64,000 bases of DNA, taken from assembly GCF_039812505.1 (NCBI RefSeq), contig NZ_JBDIAQ010000003.1:1-64000 (forward strand), read 5' to 3'. Made by a program: the position numbers and the translations under genes. Each line of letters starts with the position of its first letter. The first letter of the stretch is position 1. This DNA comes from Intrasporangium_A sp039812505 (GTDB lineage Bacteria > Actinomycetota > Actinomycetes > Actinomycetales > Dermatophilaceae). Below are positions 1 to 9,820 of the stretch, one piece after another. Under the pieces are notes generated by a model. It saw nothing but the letters and a program-made list of their open reading frames with translations, ran no database searches and was not told where the DNA came from.

Positions 1-3000
1 AAGAAGTTCTCCTCGCTGCAGACCGCCCAGGACCCGCACATCACCTTCACCTACAACCGCAAACCCAACCCGGCCGCGATCCCGGACCTGGGCGGGCCGG
101 CGGACGGCGCGAACTCGTTCACGACCCCGGGCACCGGGACGGTGCTGTTGTTCACCAAGGATGCGACCCCGAAGCTCTACTCGTCGGCGACCGACCCGGA
201 CGCCAGCAAGGTCGCGGTCACCTTCGAGGTGCACACCACGACGACCTCACCGTCATCGGCGACCCTGGCCGCCTCGTGCGTCACCGGGTTGGGCGCCTCG
301 GGCGCGAAACTGTCATGCCCGGTGGGCACGCCCCTGGCGGAGAACAGGACGTACTACGTGCGGGCCGCGGTCAGGGACGAGCGAGGCCTGTGGAACGGGT
401 CCTGGTCACCGTGGCGCACCTTCTACACGCTCTGGTCCGCCCCGCCGACACCGAAGGTGTCCTGCGACCGCGGCTACACGGCCGGGACGTGGACCGACAC
501 GGACCCGGCCGGCCCGGTCACCTGCAGCATCACGGCGGCCGGGGTGGCCGGCACGTACCAGGCGCCCGGCTACCTGGATGTCACCGTCGACGGGGTGACG
601 CAGCCACGGCTGGCGATCACCCCGACCAACGACCCGGCCGTGGTGCACAAGACGGTCACATTCGCCGCGACCGCACGCGGCTACCACGAGATCAAGGTGA
701 CCGGGGTGTCCCGGTCGTTGACGCTCTCCGCGCAGGCGGTGTCCGGGTTCGGGTGGGGCGCCGCGTCGCTGTCCGCCCCGGCCGCGGGCACCGCCTCCTC
801 CGGCAGCGTGCGCGTCATCGCCGGTGGCCCACCGAAGGGCACCGCCACGAGCGTGACGGCCAAGCTGCGCTGGCGGGTCGCCGGCGCCGGGAACGAGGCC
901 ACCGGCTGGACCGATGCCGCCGCCGGCCCGGTGACGGTCACCCCGGCCGGGACGGACCCGGCCACCCACAGCGCGGTGTTCGACCTGACCAGCGCGACCC
1001 GCGGCAGGCCGACGCGTCCGTGGACCTGCCCACCCGCACCCCGGTGCGGCTGGACGTGCAGGTCTGCTTCACCTACACCGGCGCCTCGACCAGCACGCAG
1101 TGCACCTGGTCACAGTCCCCGGTCACCGTCACCCGGCTGCCGCACGCGTTCGGTGCCGGCTACCCCACCGCCGACACCGGGATCGGGCAGGTCGCCCTCT
1201 ATACCGGTGAGGTGGCGCTCGAGGCGACCGACGTGTCGGTGCCCGGCTACAGCGGCCCGATCACCCTGTCCCGTTCGCACGTCTCGTTCGCCGGGGACCA
1301 GTCCCTGCCCGGCTGGCCGGCCGACCCGGTGACCGGGGTGTTCGGGCCGGGCTGGACCGCGTCCCTGCAGGGCGGCCCCGCCGGGCTGGCCGGGCTGCAG
1401 GTGCTCGACAACACCGGCATCGACGGGTCGATCGCGTTCGTCGACGAGCAGGGCGAACCGCTGGTGTACGCCAACCCGGCCGGCACCCGCAGCTACCCGA
1501 CCGGGGGCACAGTGGTCTACGAGCCGGCCACCCTGGACACCGACGCGGCCGGGGTGCGCCTGGGCGTGACCGGCACCGGCACCGGGATGCGGCTGATCCT
1601 GACCGAGCACGACGGGACCGTCACCACCTGGGCGCCGCTGGGCGCACCATCCCTGTCGGGCACGACCTGGCGCCCGGAGAGCATCAGCGAGCCCGGCCAG
1701 ACCGGCCAGACCACCTTCGGGCGGGACCCGGCCGGGCGGGTCACCCGGATCCTGGCGCCCGTCCCGGACGGGATGACCGGCACCGCCTGCCCCACCTCCG
1801 GCGCCCTGGCCCGCGGCTGCCGCGCCATCGACATCGGCTACGCCACCAGCACGACCGCGACCTCGGGCACCCCCGGTGATGTGAGCGGGCAGGTCAAGAC
1901 CGTGACCGCGTGGCTGTGGAACCCGGCCACCTCGGCGATGACCCCCACGATCGTGGCGGCCTACGCGTACGACACCTCGGGGCGGCTCGTGCAGGTGCGT
2001 GACCCACGCACCGGCCTGGGCACCGACTACACGTGGGAGGGCGCCAGCACCCGCATCGCCTCGGTGCGCCCCAGCGGCCTGGCCGCGACCAAGCTCGGCT
2101 ACAGCACTGGGAGGCTGACCCAGGTCACCCGGGAAGCGCCCACCGCCGGGCAGCCGGACGTGACGACCGGCCGGTACGTGTACGCGGTGGCCACCTCCGG
2201 GACCGGCCTGTCGGACCTGAGCGCGACCAGCGTCGCCGCGTGGGGCCAGGCCAAGACCCCGAGCACGGGGTACGCCGTGTTCGGGCCGGACTACACCGGC
2301 CCGGTCACCGGCCCGGGCGTGGACTGGTCCTACGCGGACCTGTCCTACGTCGATGACCTCGGCTACACCGTCAACACCGCCGGCTACGGCGCGAACGCGT
2401 GGCAGGTCACCGCCACCGACTACGACACCGCCACCGGCGCCCCCGTCCGGGAGCTGACCGCCACCGCGACCGCGGCCGCCGCGGACCCGGCGATGAGCCC
2501 AGCGCAGGCCGATGCCCTCTCGACCCAGACGTTCTACAACAGCGAACAGCAGGACGGCTCCGGCAGCGTGATCCTGCCCGCGGGGGCGCGGGTCACCGAC
2601 ACGTACGGGCCGGCCCGGCAGGTGGCCCTAAGCGACGGCACCGCGGTGATCGCCCGCCCGTACACCCACACCGACTACGACCAGGGCGCCCCCAACGGCG
2701 GGGTCAACCCGGCCACCGGGCAGGCCTACTCGCTGCCCACCACCGTCACCGTAGCCGCCGCCGGGATCGGCGCGGACCTCGAGACCATCTCGAGCACCAC
2801 CACCGGCTACGGCAAGATCGACACCAACGATCCCGGCGAGGGCGACGGGTGGGCGCTCGGGCTGGCCACCACGACGACCACCGGTGGGATCACTCGCACC
2901 ACCGGTTACGACACGCTCGGGCGGATCACCCAGACCCGCCAACCCCTCTCGACCGGGGCCGACGCGGGCACCACGAGAACCGTCTACTACCGGCCGGACG

Positions 3001-5276
3001 CCCCGGCCGGCGCGGACCCGGCCTGCGTGAACCGGCCCGAGTGGGCCGGGCTGACCTGCCGCACCTACCCGGCCGCCGCGCCCAGCTCCGGCCCAGCCCT
3101 GCCGGGCGCCACCACGACCGGCTACTCGATGTGGCTGGCCCCGACCAACGTGGTGCAGACCTCCGGGACCGCCACCCGCACCACCACCACCGGCTACGAC
3201 ACCGCCGGTCGGGCCGTCTCGAGCCAGACCAGCACGGCCGGCCTGCCGGGCTCGGCGGCCCGGCCCGGCAGCTACACCCGCTACAACAGCGATACCGGCC
3301 TGGTGGACTACACCGGCTGGCTCGATGCTGCCGGCAGCGACGCCGAGCCGGTCGGGCGCACCAGCACCGGCTACGACCGGTGGGGCCGGGCCACCACCGT
3401 GACCGGTGACGCCGGGACCGTCACCACGACCTATGACACCGCCGGGCGCGTCGCGGCCGTCACCGACGCGAACGGCACCACCGGGTACGGCTACGACGGC
3501 CCCGGCGAACGCCGCGGCCTGCCCACCACCCGCACCGTCACCCGCCCCGGCACCGGCGGCACCCTGACCTGGACCGCGACCTATGACCGGGAGGGCCGGA
3601 TCACCCGGCAGACCCTGCCCGGGCGGCTGACGCAGGTCACCGACTACGACCAGGGCGGCCAGCTCGTGGCCCTGTCCTACCTCGGGCAGGTCACCCCCGT
3701 GACCGTCGGCACCGACCCGGACACCGGCGAGCCCACCTACACCCCCGCCACCCCGGTGCAGGACCAGCCCTGGCTGACCTGGGCCACGGTGGGCGACATC
3801 ACCGGCCGGGTCCGGCTGCAGACCACCGGCACCGGCGCGGCGTTCGACCAGGGCGCCGGCGTGGCCACCATCGAGGACGTCGCCGACTGGAACGCCCAAG
3901 CCGTCGGAGCCGGCGCCGGCTACGCCCGCGAGTACCGCTACGACAGTGCCGGGCGGCTGACCTACGCCCGCCACGCCGAGGCCACCCCCGACCCGGCCAC
4001 CGGCACCCTGGCCAGCACCTGCACCGAACTGGCCTACACCCTCGATGCGAACGGCCGCCGCACCAACCTGGCCACCACCACCCACGAGGACGGCGACTGC
4101 GCCACCACCGGCACCGTGAAGGCCATGAACACCAGCGGCTGGGACGACGCGGACCGGCCCACCACCAGCCGGGCCGGCACCGGGACCTACGTCTACGACC
4201 TGCTCGGCCGGCAGACCAGCCTCCCCGCCGCCGACGCCCCCAACCCCGGCAACGGGGCCATCACCCTCGGCTACTACGACGACGACCTGCCCCGGGCCAT
4301 CACCCAGGGCGAGACCAGCACCACGTTCACCCTCGACGCGACCGGGCGCCGCGCCACCCAGACCAGCACGGGCCCGGCCGGGATCACCACCACGGTGCGC
4401 CGGTACACCGACGACTCGGACAACCCCGCCTGGGTCGAGACCACCGCCCCTGGCGCGAACACACCCGTCACCACCCGGTTCGCCGAAGCCATCGACGGCG
4501 ACCTGTCCGCCACCATCAGCCAAGACGGCGCCACCAGCCTGAACCTGGCAGACCCGCACGGCGACACCCTCACCACCGTCACCATCGAGGCCGCCCAGGC
4601 GGGCAGCACTCCCGCCGTGACCATCAACGGCTGGGCCGGCTACGACGAATACGGCACCCCCACCGACCCCGCTGCGACCGACCAGGTCGACGGGCCCACC
4701 GGCTACGGCTGGCTCGGCGCCAAACAACGCTCCACCACCAGCGACACCGCCGGCCTGACCCTCATGGGCGTCCGCCTCTACAACCCAACACGAGGACTCG
4801 TCACCTCAACCGACCCCATCCCCGGCGGCAATACATCATCGTATGTTTATCCCACCGATCCAGTAAATCAATTTGACCTGGATGGGCGCTGGTGCTTCAT
4901 GGGCGTGGGCACAACGTGCACTCGATGGGCGACAGACAGGTATGGCCTGACATTCCCCATCCGCCCAAGTGTTCGGAACAAACTGACAACCAAGCACGGG
5001 CTTTCCCTATATGCGATCCGGGAGATTGCTGCGCGAATCAAATACTCACGCGCTGAGGGAAGCGCGAGAGTCTATATTTCCACGTTTTATGAATACTCTT
5101 GCTCGCGCACATGGTGGTTCGGAACAAAATGCTGGAGGAATGGAAATACCGCCACCGTTAAAATGATTGTTGATACGCGATCGTATGGAGGCGGTGGCAT
5201 TAAGGGCTTGGTGACTATGTATTGCCTTGGGCGAACGGTGTGTCCCACGTGGCTGAACAAGAACCCCTGGAAGTAG
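1..5276 (+). pseudogene. RHS/YD-repeat polymorphic toxin, 5' end outside window, one frame disruption
   Basis: This is a large RHS-repeat protein. Family members form a shell that encloses and delivers a variable C-terminal toxin to neighbouring cells. The frame is open from base 1, so the N-terminus is missing. Bases 1 to about 1005 read coherently in frame 1 as Thr/Gly-rich extracellular-type modules. From about 1005 the coherent protein continues in frame 3 to the TAG at 5274, as if one base were lost. A DUF6531-like segment (about 1180-1280) precedes many YD repeats (YDTAGRV, YDRWGRA, YDSAGRL, YDLLGRQ). The RHS core hallmark RLYNPTRGL then STDPIPG lies near 4770-4830, followed by NQFDLDG. 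Neither half alone is a complete protein, so the gene is either broken or carries a sequencing error. Confidence 0.85.
4887..5273 (+). other. Variable C-terminal toxin tip of the RHS protein (129 residues)
   Basis: The RHS core ends at the FDLDG motif. The following 129 residues match no domain I recognise and are coded by DNA of about 50-55 percent G+C, against roughly 70 percent in the repeats. The tip has six cysteines spaced as three pairs (C-x7-C, C-x9-C, C-x5-C), a KHGLS segment predicted helical, and a basic C-terminus. Position and composition are those of a swapped-in toxin domain. Toxic activity is inferred from family architecture and no catalytic motif is evident. Confidence 0.7.
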
Positions 5277-5283
5277 GGTTGCG

Positions 5284-5649
5284 GTGGAGATCGAGAATGT
5301 CACAGGCGAGACTTGGGCTTCTTCTCTCAAACGCGAGGTGCGTAGGCAGACAGCCTTAGCCGGTGCAGGCGCAGAACTTGAGGGCCTCGTAGTCGAGATT
5401 GTTAACGCACATATGCTCACCTTAACCTGGTCGCCATCGATTTGGAAAGGCCGCGCCGGGATCATGCTGGAACGCGGGATGTTGAACCGTTATGACCTGC
5501 TTCGAGACCGGAGCCTGCCAGAGTTGGCGTTTTATGTGGTTCACCTCGGTCTGTTGGAACCGCGTGACATAGATGACTTTGAACCGCCGGATACCAAGGA
5601 GGTAAGGTGGCTTGAGGCAGATCGTTGGATTCCGGAATTCGATGCATGA
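5284..5649 (+). CDS. Putative immunity protein for the RHS toxin tip
   Basis: A 121-residue acidic protein starts with GTG seven bases after the RHS stop codon. I do not recognise its sequence. A small gene placed directly after an RHS toxin tip, sharing its low G+C, is usually the cognate immunity protein that binds the toxin in the cytoplasm. It has no signal peptide or membrane segment; it contains tryptophans (TWASS, LTWSPSIW, VRWLEADRW) and a helical middle part. It ends 15 bases before the left end of the IS66-type element, which may have removed further downstream genes. The role comes from position only. Confidence 0.6.
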   Translation: MEIENVTGETWASSLKREVRRQTALAGAGAELEGLVVEIVNAHMLTLTWSPSIWKGRAGIMLERGMLNRYDLLRDRSLPELAFYVVHLGLLEPRDIDDFEPPDTKEVRWLEADRWIPEFDA

Positions 5650-5664
5650 TCATAGGCTTCACGA

Positions 5665-5677
5665 GTAACTATTCAGG
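5665..5677 (+). repeat. Left terminal inverted repeat of the IS66-type element
   Basis: GTAACTATTCAGG pairs with 7198-7210 at 12 of 13 positions. It marks the outer left end, 15 bases after the putative immunity gene. Confidence 0.7.
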
Positions 5678-5729
5678 ACCCCGGCGTGGCGCGGGGCTGA
5701 TGTGGCTGGTGGTTCGGTAGGTTCTGGAG

Positions 5730-7195
5730 ATGCCCGGTGCGTCGCTTGAGGAAGTCCTCGCGACGGTGACGCGGCTGCAGGCCCGGGTGGCCGAGTTGGA
5801 GACGGCGAATGCTGAGCTGGTGAGGGCGAACGCTGAGCTGGCGACGCAGAACGTCGAGCTGCGCCGTCGGCTGGGTATGAACTCGGGCAACTCCTCGAAG
5901 CCGCCCTCGAGTGACGGTCCGGACAAGGCACCACCGAAGTCGTTGCGCAAGAAGACCGGCCGCAGGCCGGGTGGGCAGCCGGGCCGGGCGGGGTCACGGT
6001 TGGAGCAGGTGACCGATCCGGACAAGACGATCGTGCACCGCCCGGGCAGGCGCGCCGGGTGCGCCGGGGTGTTGGGCCCGGACGCGCCGGTGGCCGGCCG
6101 GCCGGTGTGCGCCAAGTGTTCGACCTGCCGCAGATCGCCGTGGAGGTGACCGAGCACCAGATGCTCGCGGTGACCTGTGGGTGTGGGCACACCACCCGGG
6201 CGCAGGCACCGGACCGGGTGGCCGGCCCGACCAACCTGGGCGAGGGGATCACCGCGGTAGCGGTGTACCTGTCCACGGTGCAGCTGATCCCGATCGATCG
6301 GGTCGCGGCCGCGATCGAGGCGCTGTACGGCATCGCCGTGTCGACCGGGTGGGTCAGCTCGGCGCTGGAGCGGGCCGCTGCGGCAGTGGAACCGGCGAGC
6401 GAGGCGATCAAGGAGCAGATCGCCGGGTCCGGGGCCGCGTTCTTCGACGAGTCGATGACCAAGGTGTGCGGCAAACGCGCCTGGTTCCACGCCGCGGCCA
6501 CCGGCACGCTGACCGCCTACCACGCCGACGAGCACGGCCGCGGGTTGGGCGCGATCACCGCGTTCGGGATCCTGGATGCGTTCGCCGGGGTCGCGGTGCA
6601 CGACGCGTACGCCGCCTACTACTCGGACGTGATCAACCAGGACGGGATCACCCACGCCCTGTGCATCGCTCATATCCAACGCGAGCTGCGCGCGGTCGCC
6701 GAGCACGACCTGGCCGCCGGCAAGGACGGGTGGGCCGCACAGCTGCAGGCGCTGGTTGGCGACATGTTCCGCTGGCGCGACACGTGGCACGCCGCCGGAC
6801 ACGAGCAGGTCCCCAAGTTCAAGCTGGACAAGATCATCGCCGAGTGGGACACCCTGCTCGCGCGGGCGTTGGACGTGCACCCGCACCAGCCCGGCCGCCT
6901 CGCTGGGCAGACCCACGCCCGCCGCCTCGCGCTGCGGCTACGCGACCGCAAGGATGACTACCTGCGTTGGCTGACCGACTTCACGATCCCGGCGACGAAC
7001 AACACCGCCGAGCAGTCCGTGCGGATGATCAAGACCAAGACCAAGGTCTCCGGCGGGTTCCGTACCCTGGCCGGGCTGCAACAGTTCCTTACCCTGCGCG
7101 GCTACCTGGACACCCTGCGCAAGAACGGACGCCACCTCATCACCGACCTACGCCACGCCCTCCAAGGCAACCCTTGGATCCCAGCCCCCGCCTGA
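5730..7195 (+). pseudogene. IS66-family transposase (tnpC-like), frameshifted
   Basis: DDE transposase in two frames. The N-terminal part (5730 to about 6110, frame 3) has the leucine-zipper-like coiled coil (AELETANAELVRANAEL), the NSGNSSKPPSSD motif and a degenerate zinc-finger segment in which an expected Cys reads Arg (GRRAGC). The C-terminal part (from about 6110, frame 2) has the DDE core: FFDES, HDAYAAYY, and NNTAEQSVR with the catalytic Glu. The frames change by the equivalent of one lost base near 6105-6115. The catalytic residues are intact but the reading frame is not. Confidence 0.85.
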
Positions 7196-7197
7196 GA

Positions 7198-7210
7198 CCT
7201 GAGTAGTTAC
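7198..7210 (-). repeat. Right terminal inverted repeat of the IS66-type element
   Basis: CCTGAGTAGTTAC is the near-perfect complement of the left end. It starts two bases after the transposase stop codon and abuts the Tn3-like fragment. Confidence 0.7.
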
Positions 7211-7312
7211 CCCCAGCTCGGTCGCCGGGACCTTGACCTGCTCGGCGACGAACCCCACCACCTCGTCCGGCAGCTCTGAGGTCAGGGCAAGGAACTCGAA
7301 CCGCGCGCTCAA
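7211..7312 (-). pseudogene. Fragment of a Tn3-family transposase N-terminal region
   Basis: Read on the minus strand, these 34 codons include ELPDEVVGFVAEQ and VKVPATELG. This resembles the DUF4158 N-terminal region of actinobacterial Tn3-family transposases. The fragment stops exactly at the right end of the IS66-type element, and nothing continuing it is seen on the other side. It appears to be a scrap left by an IS-linked deletion. The match is from memory of the family and is short, so it is tentative. Confidence 0.45.
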
Positions 7313-7573
7313 CGCTGCACGAACCGCCGGTCACGCGCGAAGGCGCGCGCCAGGCTCGGAGCGTCCTCCGGTACATCGAGTGCAGCAACCAACACGTCGA
7401 ACTGCTCTGCCGACATGAGCGTGCGGTCCGCACGGACCTGAAGGTGCGGCACTCGATCGAGCACCGCCCCACGCACGAACTCCGTCGCGGTGGTCTGCTC
7501 CAAGGCCGCCGCCACGAGGATGGCGGCCTTGTTCCGCTGAGACACGCAACTCGATGCGATCGGTCTTCGTCAT
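7309..7573 (-). pseudogene. DUF1778 (TacA-type) antitoxin, frameshifted
   Basis: The first codons, from ATG at 7573, read MTKTDRIELRVSAEQ, the typical start of a DUF1778 ribbon-helix-helix antitoxin. The continuation KAAILVAAALEQTTATEFV is in another frame, shifted by the equivalent of one lost base near 7527. The rest reads cleanly to a TGA at 7309. DUF1778 antitoxins normally precede and neutralise a GNAT acetyltransferase toxin that modifies aminoacyl-tRNA. Here the downstream position holds only a Tn3-like scrap, so the toxin is gone and the antitoxin is an orphan remnant. Confidence 0.65.
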
Positions 7574-7582
7574 GGCGAGGTG

Positions 7583-7601
7583 GTACTACACGTGTCCGTA
7601 C
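7583..7601 (-). promoter_or_regulatory. Palindromic promoter region of the antitoxin remnant
   Basis: The perfect 8-base palindrome ACACGTGT (7588-7595) is flanked by GTAC on both sides, 10-28 bases upstream of the antitoxin start. On the minus strand TAGTAC could be the -10 box. Autorepressed antitoxin operons usually have such an operator; binding here is inferred. The rest of 7574-7741 shows no gene. Confidence 0.3.
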
Positions 7602-7741
7602 AAGAGACCTGTGTTCTCGACCGATTCTCACACGCAGCATGACGACAGTAAGATTCGCCATCGGGGCCGGAACTACCACGCTGAGACGGTGATCCCACCC
7701 AGATCTCTGCGCGTCTTGCCGAGGTCACCGGCGGCAGTCCG

Positions 7742-7747
7742 TAAGGT
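7742..7747 (+). promoter_or_regulatory. Leaderless -10 box of the alpha/beta hydrolase
   Basis: TAAGGT lies six bases before the GTG at 7754. This supports that start over the in-frame ATG at 7778. Confidence 0.4.
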
Positions 7748-7753
7748 CGCTGT

Positions 7754-8683
7754 GTGCGTGTCGGGTTGTCCTCGCTGATGGATGCCGGGCTGTCGGGTCT
7801 GGCCGCGGAGACGCGCGCATTCTATGGGCTTCGCAAAGCTGGCCGAGGACCTGGCAGCCTGGACGAGCTTCGCACGGCTCGAGCCGCAGCTCTCGAACCT
7901 GCCAAGACCAGTCCTGCTCCGAGCACCGAGCTGGTCGGTGACGGATACCGTCGGGTCCCGGCTCGGATTCACCTGCCGGCTCGAGATCCTGCCCAGGGCG
8001 TTCTGCTGGACATTCACGGCGGCGGCTTCTACATGGGCTCGGCTGCCGGAAGCGACGTCCGCAACAGGTGCCTTGCCGATGCGCTGAACATCGCCGTGGT
8101 CAGCGTCGACTACCGCCTCGCACCAGAGCACCCGTGGCCGGCGGCGCCCAATGACTGCGAGACGGTTGCGCTGTGGCTGGCGGAGCACGCCGAGTCCCGG
8201 TTCGATACGGCGACTCTGGCGATTGGCGGCTTCTCCGCCGGCGCGACGCTCGCAGTAGCCACTCTCCTCCGGCTTCGTGATCGCGGGGTCACTGCGTTCC
8301 GGGGCGGCGTGTTGCAGTTCGGTACCTACGACCTGTCCGCGCAGACGCCCGCCGGTCGGCTCATCCGCGACGAGTACTTTCTCGACGCGTACGCCGGGGC
8401 AGCGCCAGACCGGACGCATCCCGATCTTTCGCCGGCGTTCGCGGAGCTCACGGGCCTGCCGCCGGTGTTGATGATCGTCGGGAGCGAGGATGTGCTGCTG
8501 GAGGACAACCTTGCGATGTCCGCGCGTTTGGCGGCTGCGGGCGTCGAGTGCGATCTGCGTGTCTACCCGGCCTGCCCGCATGGGTTCACCGGACATCCGA
8601 CGCCGATGGCACGGGCAGCGCTGGACGGAATCGACGGATGGCTTCGGGGCATTCTGGACGCAGGGCTTGCCGCCGCCGAGTAG
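7754..8683 (+). CDS. Alpha/beta hydrolase of the hormone-sensitive-lipase type
   Basis: A 309-residue carboxylesterase-like enzyme. It has the HGGG oxyanion-hole motif (DIHGGGFYMGS, about residue 89), the nucleophile elbow GFSAG (about 159), the acid in GSEDVLLED and the His in PHGFTGH, which together form a Ser-Asp-His triad. The YRLAPEHPWPA motif after HGGG is typical of the HSL/bacterial esterase IV family, which hydrolyses short acyl esters. No signal peptide is visible, so it is probably cytoplasmic. It stands alone between accessory debris and core genes, with a hairpin about 80 bases downstream. The natural substrate cannot be told from sequence. Confidence 0.9.
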   Translation: MRVGLSSLMDAGLSGLAAETRAFYGLRKAGRGPGSLDELRTARAAALEPAKTSPAPSTELVGDGYRRVPARIHLPARDPAQGVLLDIHGGGFYMGSAAGSDVRNRCLADALNIAVVSVDYRLAPEHPWPAAPNDCETVALWLAEHAESRFDTATLAIGGFSAGATLAVATLLRLRDRGVTAFRGGVLQFGTYDLSAQTPAGRLIRDEYFLDAYAGAAPDRTHPDLSPAFAELTGLPPVLMIVGSEDVLLEDNLAMSARLAAAGVECDLRVYPACPHGFTGHPTPMARAALDGIDGWLRGILDAGLAAAE

Positions 8684-8765
8684 CCGCTGTACCCGCAGCA
8701 GCGTGCTGGCGCGCCTGCTCGAGACCGTCGTCCTTCCGGCACGGGTAGCGGGGCGCGGCAGCGCA

Positions 8766-8784
8766 GGCCAGGGGCTGCCTGGCC
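8766..8784. terminator. Hairpin after the hydrolase gene
   Basis: A seven-base perfect stem (GGCCAGG/CCTGGCC) with a five-base loop and no T-tract. It could end the hydrolase transcript. Nothing else is seen in the 200-base gap 8684-8885. Confidence 0.4.
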
Positions 8785-8885
8785 CCGGAACTGGTTGTGG
8801 CGCGCCGGCACACACCCGCCCCGAACCGGCTGAGCTGTTCTGCGCCGCCCGTGCCACACGCCGTCCCCGTGGCACGATGACGCCC

Positions 8886-9809
8886 ATGACCACGCGGCTG
8901 CTGCTGCTCGACTCCGCGAGCCTGTACTTCCGGGCCTACTACGGCGTCCCCGAGCGGTCCGCCCCGGGCGGGGTGCCGACGAACGCGGTGCGCGGCTTCC
9001 TCGACATGCTCGCGGTGCTGATCGACCGAGTCCGGCCCTCCCACCTCGTCGCGTGCTGGGACAACGACTGGCGACCGGCGTTCCGAGTTGCGGCCATTCC
9101 GTCCTACAAGGGCCACCGGGTCGCCGACGCGAGCGGCGCCGAGGACGTGCCGGCCGCGCTGGAGGTCCAGGTGCCGCTCATCGTCGACACTCTGGCTGCC
9201 GTCGGCTTCGCCCGGCTCGGGTCCGACGGCTACGAGGCCGACGACGTCATCGGCACGCTGGCCGCCAGGTACAAGACGGCGATGCCCGTCGACGTCGTCA
9301 CCGGCGACCGCGACCTGTTCCAGCTGGTCGACGACACCACGGGACCGGTCCGGGTGGTCTACACGGCCAAGGGGGGCGTGCGCTCCCCCGACCTCGTCGA
9401 CGAGGCGTACCTGCGCGAGCGGTACGGCATCGACGGTGGCCCGGCCTACGCGGACCTGGCCGTGCTGCGGGGTGATCCCAGCGACGGGCTGCCGGGGGTG
9501 CCCGGCATCGGCGAGAAGACGGCGGCGGCGCTGATCACGAGGTATGGCGACCTGGCCGCCCTCCGGGCCGCGCTCGCCGCCGGTGACCCGGCCGTCAAGG
9601 GGGCCCAGCGGGCCCGCCTCGAGGGCTCGGCGGCATACCTCGACGTCGCGCCGGGCGTCGTCGCCGTCGCCCGTGACGTGCCGCTGGACGACGTGGACCT
9701 CGCGGTCCCCGACCGGGTGGCCGACCCGGTCCTGATGAGCCGGCTCGCGACCGAGCACCGGCTCACCGCCTCGTTCGACCGCGTCCTGGACGCCCTGGGG
9801 ATCGGCTGA
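8886..9809 (+). CDS. 5'-3' exonuclease (PolI N-terminal-like flap nuclease)
   Basis: A 307-residue stand-alone homologue of the 5' nuclease domain of DNA polymerase I, which removes RNA primers and 5' flaps. The metal-binding acidic residues are visible in LLLLDSASL, ACWDND, GYEADDVIG and VTGDRDLFQLV. The helix-hairpin-helix DNA-binding motif is GLPGVPGIGEKTA (about residue 200). The start is taken at ATG 8886; an in-frame ATG nine bases earlier is possible. It is convergent with helY, the same arrangement as Rv2090 and helY in M. tuberculosis. Confidence 0.92.
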   Translation: MTTRLLLLDSASLYFRAYYGVPERSAPGGVPTNAVRGFLDMLAVLIDRVRPSHLVACWDNDWRPAFRVAAIPSYKGHRVADASGAEDVPAALEVQVPLIVDTLAAVGFARLGSDGYEADDVIGTLAARYKTAMPVDVVTGDRDLFQLVDDTTGPVRVVYTAKGGVRSPDLVDEAYLRERYGIDGGPAYADLAVLRGDPSDGLPGVPGIGEKTAAALITRYGDLAALRAALAAGDPAVKGAQRARLEGSAAYLDVAPGVVAVARDVPLDDVDLAVPDRVADPVLMSRLATEHRLTASFDRVLDALGIG

Positions 9810-9820
9810 GCCCGCCCCGC

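Larger units (their letters stand above)
5665..7210 (+). mobile_element. IS66-family element with tnpC-like gene only
   Basis: This 1546-base element is bounded by inverted repeats that agree at 12 of 13 positions (GTAACTATTCAGG on the left, GTAACTACTCAGG read inward from the right). IS66 elements characteristically begin with GTAA. It carries one tnpC-type transposase and no tnpA or tnpB, as in the ISBst12 subgroup. The eight bases flanking each end (CTTCACGA and CCCCAGCT) do not match, so no target duplication is seen. That suggests a rearrangement or deletion beside the element. Its transposase is frameshifted, so the copy is probably inactive. Confidence 0.75.
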
